Source: Betaproteobacteria bacterium RIFCSPLOWO2_12_FULL_62_58 (lineage in GTDB: Bacteria > Pseudomonadota > Gammaproteobacteria > Burkholderiales > SG8-41). From it: DNA of 64,000 nt. The stretch is from contig MERI01000093.1 in NCBI GenBank assembly GCA_001772005.1, positions 8,463-72,462 of the forward strand. The letters are read 5' to 3'. The position numbers and the translations under genes are program-made. Positions 46,499 through 53,886 of this stretch are shown in pieces. Each line of letters begins with the position of its first letter. Positions within the stretch are counted from its first letter, which is position 1. The notes beneath the pieces are model-generated. The model worked only from the letters and a program-made list of their open reading frames with translations, was not told the DNA's origin and made no database searches.

Positions 46499-47335
46499 AT
46501 GCAGCTCATTCTCATCACCGGTCTGTCCGGTTCGGGCAAGAGTGTCGCACTCAATGTCCTCGAGGACAGCAGTTTCTACTGTGTCGACAATCTGCCGGCG
46601 AAACTGCTGCCCGAACTGGTCGGGTTTCTCACCGCGGCCGGCTATGAGCGTGTTGCGCTCAGCATCGACGTGCGCGGCGGGACTACGCTCACGGAATTAC
46701 CGCGACAAATCGCAGACCTCAAGCGCGCCGGCGTTGAAGTGAGCGTGCTGTTCCTGGATGCCAAGGCCGATACGCTGATCAAGCGCTATTCGGAAACGCG
46801 GCGGCGCCATCCGCTTTCCGACAGCGCACTCACCCTGCCCGAATGCATCGCGCGCGAGCGCGAGCTGCTCACGGACATCGCCGATCTCGCGCACCGCGTC
46901 GATACCAGCGACCTTTCCCCCAACACGCTGCGCAGTTGGGTCAAGGATTTTGTCGGGCTCGCCGGCTCGGGCCTCACGCTGCTGTTCGAGTCGTTCGGAT
47001 ATAAGAACGGCATTCCGCTCGACGCCGATCTGGTATTCGACGTGCGCTGTCTGCCCAACCCTCACTACGATCCGCAACTGCGGCCGCTTACCGGCAAGGA
47101 TCAGACGGTAATCGACTTTCTAAGCGCCAACTCCGATACGCAGAAGATGCTCGACGACATCCGGCGTTTCGTGGAAAACTGGCTGCCGTCCTTCAACCGC
47201 GACAACCGCAGCTATCTCACGGTCGCGGTCGGCTGCACCGGCGGGCGGCACCGGTCGGTCTATCTCGCCGAGGTCCTCGCCGGCCACTTCCGCACGCAGA
47301 CCCCGGTGCTGGTCAGGCATCGGGAATTGTCGTAG
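46499..47335 (+). CDS. rapZ: RapZ, RNase adapter / nucleotide-binding protein
   Basis: 278 residues. Walker A GLSGSGKS at 8-15, then [17 protein letters not shown]-terminal RNA-binding/receptor domain with [13 protein letters not shown]. In enterobacteria RapZ controls glucosamine-6-P synthase through small-RNA decay; here the role is inferred only from the family. Flanked on both sides by heptamer arrays. Confidence 0.94.
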   Translation: MQLILITGLSGSGKSVALNVLEDSSFYCVDNLPAKLLPELVGFLTAAGYERVALSIDVRGGTTLTELPRQIADLKRAGVEVSVLFLDAKADTLIKRYSETRRRHPLSDSALTLPECIARERELLTDIADLAHRVDTSDLSPNTLRSWVKDFVGLAGSGLTLLFESFGYKNGIPLDADLVFDVRCLPNPHYDPQLRPLTGKDQTVIDFLSANSDTQKMLDDIRRFVENWLPSFNRDNRSYLTVAVGCTGGRHRSVYLAEVLAGHFRTQTPVLVRHRELS

Positions 47336-47428
47336 AAGCGGTGAACGGTGAGCGGTGAGCGGTGAGCGGTGAACAGTGAACAGACCAACCCGCTACCCAG
47401 CTCCGATCACCGATCACCGTTCACGCCG
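47336..47428. repeat. Paired ggtgagc / gatcacc heptamer arms after rapZ
   Basis: Left run gcggtgaacggtgagcggtg onward (47339-47383, six heptamers) and right run gatcaccgatcaccgttcac (47407-47426). Arms are reverse complements with a loop of about 20 bp. Confidence 0.92.
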
Positions 47429-47436
47429 TTCAACTC

Positions 47437-48027
47437 ATGGCCGCGGCACAACAGGAAATTTTCATTTTTCCCCTCCACACCGTTCTGTTCCCCGACGGCG
47501 TGCTGCCGCTCAAGGTGTTCGAGCAGCGCTACCTGGAGATGACCAAGGCCTGCCTGCGCGACAATGCGCCGTTCGGGGTCTGCCTCATCCGGGAGGGCCG
47601 CGAAGTCGGCGCACCCGCCGTGCCGGAAACGGTGGGCTGTCTTGCCGCGATTACCCAATGGGACATGCCGCAACTCGGCCTTTTTCAGCTGGTAACACGC
47701 GGCGGCGAGCGCTTCCGCATCCTTGGGACCCGCATTGCGCGCAACGGCCTGATTTCCGCCGACGTCGAGATGCTGCCCGCGGAAGCGCCGGCGGCGGCGA
47801 TGGACCAGACCTGCCGCGAGGTGCTCGGTTTGATCATCGAGAAGGTCGGCGCGGAGAACTTCCCGGCGCCGATCAGGCTTGACGACGCGGCGTGGATCGC
47901 CTACCGCCTGGCGGAAATCCTGCCCATCGACACGACCGTCAAACAGCAACTGCTGGAACTCCAGGACGCGGCGGAGCGCCTCGCCCGCGTGCGCCACGTC
48001 CTCGCCGAACAGGGTCTTGCCGGCTAG
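47437..48027 (+). CDS. LON substrate-binding domain protein
   Basis: 196 residues comprising only the N-terminal (substrate-binding) domain of Lon: FIFPLHTVLFPDGVLPLKVF, EQRYLEM, then GCLAAITQWD. No ATPase or protease domain. Such stand-alone proteins are common near rapZ in betaproteobacteria; the role is unknown. Its TAG stop is the first base-triplet of a perfect hairpin shared with the converging gene. Confidence 0.88.
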   Translation: MAAAQQEIFIFPLHTVLFPDGVLPLKVFEQRYLEMTKACLRDNAPFGVCLIREGREVGAPAVPETVGCLAAITQWDMPQLGLFQLVTRGGERFRILGTRIARNGLISADVEMLPAEAPAAAMDQTCREVLGLIIEKVGAENFPAPIRLDDAAWIAYRLAEILPIDTTVKQQLLELQDAAERLARVRHVLAEQGLAG

Positions 48028-48060
48028 GAGTTTGTCGGACTTGGCCCCGACAAACTCCTA
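48025..48060. terminator. Perfect 14-bp palindrome between converging genes
   Basis: taggagtttgtcgg - acttggcc - ccgacaaactccta. The left TAG is the stop of the LON-domain gene and the right cta is the stop (TAG on minus) of the 5-FCL gene. No T tract follows, so it may be a REP element acting as a terminator or 3'-end protector. Sequence relative of 44414-44449. Confidence 0.8.
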
Positions 48061-48807
48061 ACGCTCGTCCGGCTCGCCGAAGTAGCCCGGAAACTCGTGC
48101 GCATAGCACGCCGGCGAACTGTAGCCGCCCGGCGCCTCGTCTCCGTGGCGCCGCGGCAGGCCGCGCGTCTCAAGCAGGTGCGCCGCGCGCTCGCGGCATC
48201 GCGCGATGTCGAGGGGCGTAAGCGAACCGCTATCGGCGGCGTAAACCGCCGCCTCCGTCACGACAAAATCCATCCGGATATCGTGCGGCTGCGGAAAAAT
48301 CGTTTCCAGCCGCAATAGTTCATAGCTCACGCCGATCGCAAGCGGACGCGGCGCGAGCGCGGCCAGCGTGCGGTCGAAATAACCGCCGCCGTAGCCGAGG
48401 CGATATCCCTGAGTGTCGAAGCCGGTCATCGGCACCACTGCCGCATCCGGCAGCAGGATTTCAGTGCCCGCGGGCACCGGAATGTCGTAGATGCCGGGCG
48501 CCATCGGCGCGCCCGGCCACCACTTGCGGAATCTGAGCGGCGAGCCTTTCGCCACGACTTCGGGCAGCACTGCGGTGGCGCCGCGTTGGCGCCAGTAGCG
48601 GATCGCGAAGCGCGCGTCGAACTCTCCTTTATACGGCCAGCAGAAGCCAACCACCATCCCGGCAAGCATCGGGAAGCTCTGTTCCAGCAGTTCGGTAATG
48701 CGCTCGTTCCAGTGCCGGCGCGTTTCGCGGTCGAGCGCCGCACGCCGCGCGATCAGTTCCGAGCGCCGCGCCTTGCGCCACGCTTTGATTTCGGTCCAGT
48801 CCTTCAT
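48058..48807 (-). CDS. 5-formyltetrahydrofolate cyclo-ligase family protein
   Basis: 249 residues from ATG 48807 (an upstream TTG would add six residues). 5-FCL fold: IKAWRKARRSELIARRAALD, substrate loop FCWPYKGEFD, and the signature YRLGYGGGYFDRTLA. Converts 5-formyl-THF to methenyl-THF with ATP. The C-terminal 40 residues (ARCRERAAHLLETRG onward) extend past the usual 190-200 length. Confidence 0.9.
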   Translation of the reverse strand: MKDWTEIKAWRKARRSELIARRAALDRETRRHWNERITELLEQSFPMLAGMVVGFCWPYKGEFDARFAIRYWRQRGATAVLPEVVAKGSPLRFRKWWPGAPMAPGIYDIPVPAGTEILLPDAAVVPMTGFDTQGYRLGYGGGYFDRTLAALAPRPLAIGVSYELLRLETIFPQPHDIRMDFVVTEAAVYAADSGSLTPLDIARCRERAAHLLETRGLPRRHGDEAPGGYSSPACYAHEFPGYFGEPDER

Positions 48808-48827
48808 CCGGTCATTGTTGGACAAGT

Positions 48828-48856
48828 TTGGTACACCTCACTCCCGCCTTTATACT
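48828..48856 (+). promoter_or_regulatory. Sigma-70-type promoter of the thioredoxin-fold gene
   Basis: TTGGTA (48828-48833), 17-bp spacer, TATACT (48851-48856). Predicted start about 48863. Confidence 0.7.
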
Positions 48857-48916
48857 ACGGGCGGGATCAACATGAAAACCCGCGCGGTTCCGCCGTGCGG
48901 GGATGGAGCCGCCGCC

Positions 48917-49951
48917 ATGCGCCACCGTTATCTGCTGCCGATTGCGCTTGCGTTGGCGTGCATGGCCCCCGGATACGCCGCACAGCCTGCGCCTGAAACC
49001 TTCGACCCGGGTCCTCACGTGATCGATATCCCGTCCTGGTTCCGTGAAACGTTCCTCGATTTGCGCGAAGACATCGGAGAAGCGGCCAAGGCGCAAAAAC
49101 GGCTCATGATCTATTTCGGCCAGGACGGCTGCCCCTACTGCCGGGAGCTGATGCGGGTCAATTTCAGCCAGAAAACGATCGTCGACAAGACCCGCCGGCA
49201 TTTCGACGCGGTCGCGCTCAACATCTGGGGCGACCGTGAAGTCACGTGGATCGACAGCAAGGTCCGCAGCGAGAAGGAGTTTGCCGCGTTCCTGAAAGTG
49301 CAGTTCACGCCTACCCTGCTGTTCCTCGACGAGAAAGGCAGCGTCGCGCTGCGGCTGAACGGCTACTATCCGCCGCACAAATTCAACGTCGCGCTCGATT
49401 ACGTCTCGGGTAAACATGAGGGTAGGGTCAGCTTTGCCGACTACCTGCAGCGCAATGTCAAGGAAGCCGACAGCGGCACGCTGCACGAGCAGCCGTTCTT
49501 CCTGAAGCCGCCGTTCAATTTGGACCGTTCACGCCGGCCGGCGACGAAGCCGCTCGCGGTGCTGTTCGAGCAGAAACACTGCGCGGCGTGCGACGAGATG
49601 CACGCTCTGGGCTTCAAGGACCAGGCGACGCTGGCGCTCCTCGGCAGGTTCGACGTGGCACGCCTTGAACTCTTCGGCAAACAGCCGGTGGTGACACCCG
49701 CCGGCAGGAATCTGGCTGAAGAGCAGTGGGCGCTCGAGCTTAAAGTGGCGTACACACCGACCATCGTGTTTTTCGACGGGCAAGGCAAGGAAGTGTTCCG
49801 CATCGAAGCCTATCTGAGGCCGTTTCACCTCGCCTCGAGCTTCGACTACGTCGCGAGCGGCGCCTACCGGACGCAGCCGAATTTCCAACGCTTCATCCAG
49901 GGGCGCGCCGAGAACATCCGCGAGCGCGGCGGCAAGATCGAGCTGTGGTAA
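48917..49951 (+). CDS. Periplasmic protein with two thioredoxin-like domains
   Basis: 344 residues with signal peptide (RHRYLLPIALALACMAPGYA). Domain 1 has C72-P-Y-C75 in FGQDGCPYCRELM with cis-Pro loop QFTPTLLF (P132); domain 2 has C222-A-A-C225 in EQKHCAACDEM with AYTPTIVFF. Looks like a tandem SoxW/DsbE-like thiol oxidoreductase. I prefer ATG 48917 to ATG 48872 because it puts the signal peptide at the N-terminus. Substrate unknown. Confidence 0.82.
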   Translation: MRHRYLLPIALALACMAPGYAAQPAPETFDPGPHVIDIPSWFRETFLDLREDIGEAAKAQKRLMIYFGQDGCPYCRELMRVNFSQKTIVDKTRRHFDAVALNIWGDREVTWIDSKVRSEKEFAAFLKVQFTPTLLFLDEKGSVALRLNGYYPPHKFNVALDYVSGKHEGRVSFADYLQRNVKEADSGTLHEQPFFLKPPFNLDRSRRPATKPLAVLFEQKHCAACDEMHALGFKDQATLALLGRFDVARLELFGKQPVVTPAGRNLAEEQWALELKVAYTPTIVFFDGQGKEVFRIEAYLRPFHLASSFDYVASGAYRTQPNFQRFIQGRAENIRERGGKIELW

Positions 49952-50428
49952 GAATAGACACGATTAAGGAAGCTCTGCATGAGCCGGCGAAGCACCTGAT
50001 TCCGTCATTCCGGCGCAAGAGTTTTGATCGTCGCAGAGTCAGAGTAACTTTTTCGCGGACACGTTCGTCGGTAGGACTACTTCGATAACCATCTGGTGTC
50101 GTGAGTCATTATTTCTTTGCAGAATCCTTGGAGTCGCTCGTGTCGATAAGCTGTAGGTCAGGTTGCCGCATCGGCGGCTACCTGACGCCAAGCGGACTTC
50201 GTCCCCGTTCGTCCCGAGCCTCCTTCGACAAGCTCAGGACAGGCTTCGTCTCCGTCCCCGTTCGTCCCGAGCGTAGCAGCGAAGCGACGAAGTCGAGGGA
50301 TGAACGGGGACTACGCTCGCCGTCGCACTTGCCGTGCTGCCGGCAAGCGCCGGTGTGATCGCTCCTTGGTTGCCGCTGCAGCGCGCATTGCGCTATCATC
50401 GAAACCAAGGTCTTTATATGGAATCGCC
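49952..50428. other. 477-bp non-coding region with REP-like palindromes
   Basis: No supported gene. It holds fragments of known dispersed repeat types: gtcattccggcgcaag (about 50014), ccttcgacaagctcaggaca (50222-50241), and a palindrome ccccgttcgtccc/gggatgaacgggg (50256-50268 with 50297-50309). Short ORFs here are repeat-derived. Confidence 0.75.
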
Positions 50429-50671
50429 ATGACCACTCTGGAAATCAATCTGCCCGACGAGCTTGCGCGCCGAGCGCAGGAGGCCGGGCTTCTGACCTCG
50501 GAGGCGATCGCAAAGCTCTTAGGCGAGGCGATGGAGCGCCAGCAAGGAATCGACGAGTTGTTTGCGGCGATGGACCGCATGGCGGCAGTGGAAGGCGAGC
50601 CCATGACCGAGGACGAGATCCAGGCCGAGATCGACACGGCCCGAGCAGAACGGCGTGCGCGCCGTTGCTGA
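50429..50671 (+). CDS. Antitoxin of a PIN-type toxin-antitoxin pair
   Basis: 80 residues, MTTLEINLPDELARRAQEAG: ribbon-helix-helix-like start, then a helical acidic C-terminus (EDEIQAEIDTARAERRARR) expected to wrap the toxin. Overlaps the toxin gene by 17 nt. No operator palindrome could be confidently identified upstream. Confidence 0.8.
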   Translation: MTTLEINLPDELARRAQEAGLLTSEAIAKLLGEAMERQQGIDELFAAMDRMAAVEGEPMTEDEIQAEIDTARAERRARRC

Positions 50672-51074
50672 CACCAACACCGTCGTCTCGGGACTACTCT
50701 GGTACGGGGCACCGAGGACGTTCCTCGATACGGCGCGGGCCGGAGCAATTTCCCTTTACACGAGCGGCGCGTTGCTGGCGGAACTTGCTGACGTGTTGCC
50801 GCGGGCGAAACTTGCCAAGCGTGTAGCGGCTTCGGGCATGAGCGTGAAGGAACTTGCTCGCCGATATGCGTTGCTTGCACAGCGAATCACTCCTGCCGAA
50901 ATCGACCCGGTGGTGCTCGCCGATGCCGATGACGATGCCGTGATCGCCTGCGCGCTGGCTGCCCGTGCCGACCTCATCGTCTCTGGCGACAAACGCGTGC
51001 GTAACCTCAAGACCTATCACGGCATCCGCATCGTCGGCGTGAACGAAGCACTCGCCCTGATCGCCAAGCCCTGA
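50655..51074 (+). CDS. PIN-domain ribonuclease toxin
   Basis: 139 residues from GTG 50655. PIN active-site acids: D6 in VADTNTVVSGLL, E in LLAELADVL, D's in DADDDAVIACAL, and SGDKRV. This is the PIN_3 branch annotated as putative toxin component. Expected Mg-dependent RNase, silenced by the upstream antitoxin. Confidence 0.85.
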   Translation: MRAVADTNTVVSGLLWYGAPRTFLDTARAGAISLYTSGALLAELADVLPRAKLAKRVAASGMSVKELARRYALLAQRITPAEIDPVVLADADDDAVIACALAARADLIVSGDKRVRNLKTYHGIRIVGVNEALALIAKP

Positions 51075-51207
51075 AGCGACAACGCCCGCACAAAGGCGGG
51101 CGCTCAAACAGAAACCGTGGTGCGTCCCCTATTACTTTCGCACTTGAAATTTATTGTTTTCTTGGCGGTCTTGGCATCTTGGCGGTTAAAGTGTTTGATC
51201 TTACGAA
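51075..51207. other. Intergenic hairpin and repeat remnant
   Basis: cgcccgc-acaaag-gcgggcg hairpin (51083-51102) without a T tract follows the PIN gene, then an AT-rich stretch and a cttggcggtcttggcatctt repeat remnant (51159-51178) related to the hisD-hisC gap. Confidence 0.6.
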
Positions 51208-52239
51208 TCACAGGCTCGCGAGGATGCGCTTGACCGGCGTAGGCACAGCCGCGGATTTTGCCTCCTCGATGGTCAACCAGACATGGCCGGGCTCGGCGGC
51301 ACGCGGCGCGAGCCGCACGACACGCAGGCGCTGTGGCCGGATGCTGAGCCGGAAGTGTGTGAATCCGTGCTCGAGCACCGGCAGCGATTGCGCTGCCCCC
51401 ACGCTTGCGCCGAAACGCTGCGCGCAGATCTTTCCTACGTCGTCATCCGGCGCCGCTTCCGGGAAACACCATAGCCCGCCCCAGATGCCCGCAGCGGGCC
51501 GTTTTTCGAGCAGGACCTCCCCTGCATGCTGCAACACCAGCATCACGGTTTGCCGGTGCGGCAAAGCCTTCTTCGGTCTGGGCGCGGGAATCCGCCCGGT
51601 CAGCCCTCTGCCGTGGGCGACGCAGCCGGTGGCGAGCGGGCAGGATGAGCAGCGCGGCTGCCGCCGCGTGCAGACGGCGGCGCCCAAGTCCATCAGCCCC
51701 TGCGTGTAGGCCGCGACGTGCTGCTTCGGCAGCAGCGATTCGGCCTTGCGCCACAGCGACTCCTCGACGCGTTTGTCGCCGGGATAACCGCGAACGCCGT
51801 AATAGCGCGTCAGCACGCGCTTCACGTTGCCATCGAGAATCGCGCGCCGTTCGCCGAAGGCAAAGGCACAGATCGCGGCCGCGGTCGAGCGCCCGATTCC
51901 CGGCAGCGCGACGACGTCGTTGAAACGCGGCGGGAATTTTCCACCGTGCTCACCGCGGATGATCCGCGCGGCGCGGTGCAGGTTGCGCGCGCGCGAGTAG
52001 TAGCCGAGCCCGCTCCACAACGTGAGCACTTCGTCGAGCGGCGCTTGCGCGAGGGATTCAACGCTCGGAAAGCGCGCGAGCAAACGCCGGTAGTACGGGA
52101 TCACGGTCGCGACCTGGGTCTGCTGCAACATGACTTCCGACACCCAGATCGGATACGGGTCGCGCGTGCCCTGCCACGGCAGATCGTGCCGCCCGTGGCG
52201 CTTCTGCCAGGCGATCAGCTTAGCCGCGAAACTAGGCAT
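51208..52239 (-). CDS. mutY: MutY, A/G-specific adenine DNA glycosylase
   Basis: Removes adenine opposite 8-oxoguanine. 343 residues. Catalytic Glu E35 in WVSEVMLQQTQV, helix-hairpin-helix LPGIGRSTAAAI with the Asp in ILDGNVKR, and 4Fe-4S cysteines C-x6-C-x2-C-x5-C in CTRRQPRCSSCPLATGC; the C-terminal NUDIX-like domain (LLEKRPAAGIWGGLWCFPE) reads 8-oxoG. Convergent-free: it shares the minus strand with the AsmA gene upstream, separated by a heptamer array. Confidence 0.96.
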   Translation of the reverse strand: MPSFAAKLIAWQKRHGRHDLPWQGTRDPYPIWVSEVMLQQTQVATVIPYYRRLLARFPSVESLAQAPLDEVLTLWSGLGYYSRARNLHRAARIIRGEHGGKFPPRFNDVVALPGIGRSTAAAICAFAFGERRAILDGNVKRVLTRYYGVRGYPGDKRVEESLWRKAESLLPKQHVAAYTQGLMDLGAAVCTRRQPRCSSCPLATGCVAHGRGLTGRIPAPRPKKALPHRQTVMLVLQHAGEVLLEKRPAAGIWGGLWCFPEAAPDDDVGKICAQRFGASVGAAQSLPVLEHGFTHFRLSIRPQRLRVVRLAPRAAEPGHVWLTIEEAKSAAVPTPVKRILASL

Positions 52240-52242
52240 GCT

Positions 52243-52339
52243 TGGTTATGGGTTATGGGTAATGAGTAATTGGCAATGCGTAAAGGCAAAATCTTGTATT
52301 CACTCATCACCCATCACCCATCACCGATCACGCATCACC
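52243..52339. repeat. Paired gggttat / catcacc heptamer arms between asmA-like and mutY
   Basis: Left run ggttatgggttatgggtaat (52244-52263) and right run catcacccatcacccatcac (52304-52323) continuing to 52339. The right arm encodes the last residues (VMRDR) and the TGA of the AsmA-like gene. Confidence 0.92.
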
Positions 52340-53847
52340 CCGAGCTTGCCCTTCACCGCTTGCTCGACTTTCTGCTTGGTGACGTCGATCCTCACATTCG
52401 ACGCTTTGAGATTCGCCGCCTTGAGGGAACCGATCTTGATGCTGCCGGTCGCGTTAAGGCCCTTGAGCGCCGAAAAATCGAATGGCTGTTCGGGCTTGGC
52501 CTTGGGATCGGTTTTCGGCAGGTAACGGTCGGCGTCGAGTTGGTCGATGTTGATGTCGAACGTGTAAAACGGCGGTGTAAACTTCGCGAGTCCCGCTCTG
52601 CCGCTGATGTTGCTGTCATCGAACCTGGTCGCGAAGGTGAGGCTGGCGGTCTGTTTGGCAAAATCGGCCTGGGCAGCGCCGTTGATCGTTGCGGCGATCC
52701 GGTTCTTGGGCAGCTTTGGATTATTGACATTAACTGTCGCCACGAGCTTGGCGAGCTCGATGCGCTCCATCTCGACGCTGCCGGCGAGCGGGCTCGTGAT
52801 TTTCGCTTTGACCGTCACCCCCTCCTGCTGCATGTCGAGGTTCGCAGTCATCTGCCCGGCCTGGAACGCTTTGGCCGTGCCCTCGATTGCCGGAATTTCG
52901 ACTTTGGCGGTGAGCTTGCTCTTCGCCTCGCTCATCGCGGCGTCGAGCGTGATCCTGTCGCCGCTCACCTTGTCCTTGGTGATGTTGAGCTTGGGCAGCG
53001 CGAACTTGACGTTGAGATCGCCGCCCGCCTGTTTACCCGTCACCGCGACCGCAAGCTTCGACGCCGAGAATTCCTTGGTCGCGGGCCGGGCATCGACGTC
53101 GCCTTTGGCGCTCACCACCAGGTTGCTGAAGCCGGCGGCAGTGCCTTTGGCGTTCAAATCGAGCCCGTCCAGCACGTAGCGCTGCTTCTCGAGATCGAAA
53201 GTAAGCCGCGTCTTGAGCGCGGTCTCGAGGTCGAGCCTGGGCGTGTCGCTGTGCGCGGCGAACGCGAGTTCGACGTTCGTCGGCACGCCGCTGGCGATAC
53301 GGCCGGTCTTGAGATTGACTTTGGACAGCGCGTATTTTGCGCCGGCCGACTGATCGGTGAACGTGAGCGCCGAGTTTTCAATCAGCACATGGTCAATGTC
53401 GATCATGAACTGCGCTTCCGCGCCCCTGGGGGCGGGCGCCGCTTTGCCCCCGCCTCCCGCCAGATCGTCGACGTTGGTCTTGCCGTCCTTGAAGCGCACG
53501 ATGTCCGCGCGCAGGTTCTTGACTTCGACCGCGTCGACCACCACCCGCCTGGAGAGCAGCGGCAGCAGCTTCACCGCGATGCGCATTTCCTCAAGGCCGG
53601 CGAACTCCTTATCGCTCGCGCGCTCCGACAGCGTCGCTTTCCCCATCCGCCCGCCGACGCTTGGAAAGAGGGAGAGCTTGATCTCGCCGTCGAGCTTGAG
53701 GGTGCGCTGCGTCTTGTCCTTGACCGCCCGCACGATCTGCGGCTTGTACTGGTTGGGGTCGAACGTCGCCGCCGCATAGGCCAGCACTGCGCCGATTACC
53801 ACGATCAGGCCACCCACTGCAAACAGCGCGTACTTGAAAATTTTCAT
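52321..53847 (-). CDS. AsmA-like protein, apparently short at the C-terminus
   Basis: 508 residues: TM anchor FKYALFAVGGLIVVIGAVLA, then the AsmA N-terminal beta-taco repeats (FDPNQYKPQIVRAVKDKTQR, LKLDGEIKLSLFPSVG). AsmA-family proteins sit in the inner membrane and are implicated in envelope lipid traffic. Many relatives run to 600-750 residues with a further C-terminal AsmA domain; here the protein ends soon after LKASNVRIDV, and its last five residues come from a repeat array. A deletion or truncation is likely but cannot be proven without relatives. Confidence 0.75.
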   Translation of the reverse strand: MKIFKYALFAVGGLIVVIGAVLAYAAATFDPNQYKPQIVRAVKDKTQRTLKLDGEIKLSLFPSVGGRMGKATLSERASDKEFAGLEEMRIAVKLLPLLSRRVVVDAVEVKNLRADIVRFKDGKTNVDDLAGGGGKAAPAPRGAEAQFMIDIDHVLIENSALTFTDQSAGAKYALSKVNLKTGRIASGVPTNVELAFAAHSDTPRLDLETALKTRLTFDLEKQRYVLDGLDLNAKGTAAGFSNLVVSAKGDVDARPATKEFSASKLAVAVTGKQAGGDLNVKFALPKLNITKDKVSGDRITLDAAMSEAKSKLTAKVEIPAIEGTAKAFQAGQMTANLDMQQEGVTVKAKITSPLAGSVEMERIELAKLVATVNVNNPKLPKNRIAATINGAAQADFAKQTASLTFATRFDDSNISGRAGLAKFTPPFYTFDINIDQLDADRYLPKTDPKAKPEQPFDFSALKGLNATGSIKIGSLKAANLKASNVRIDVTKQKVEQAVKGKLGVMRDR

Positions 53848-53886
53848 GGTTCGACTGCAAGTCTAGACGCGTTGAGCGGCGGCCGG

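Noticed and set aside
50101-50358. Small ORFs in the gap before the PIN module
   Set aside because: They consist of REP-like repeat sequence.
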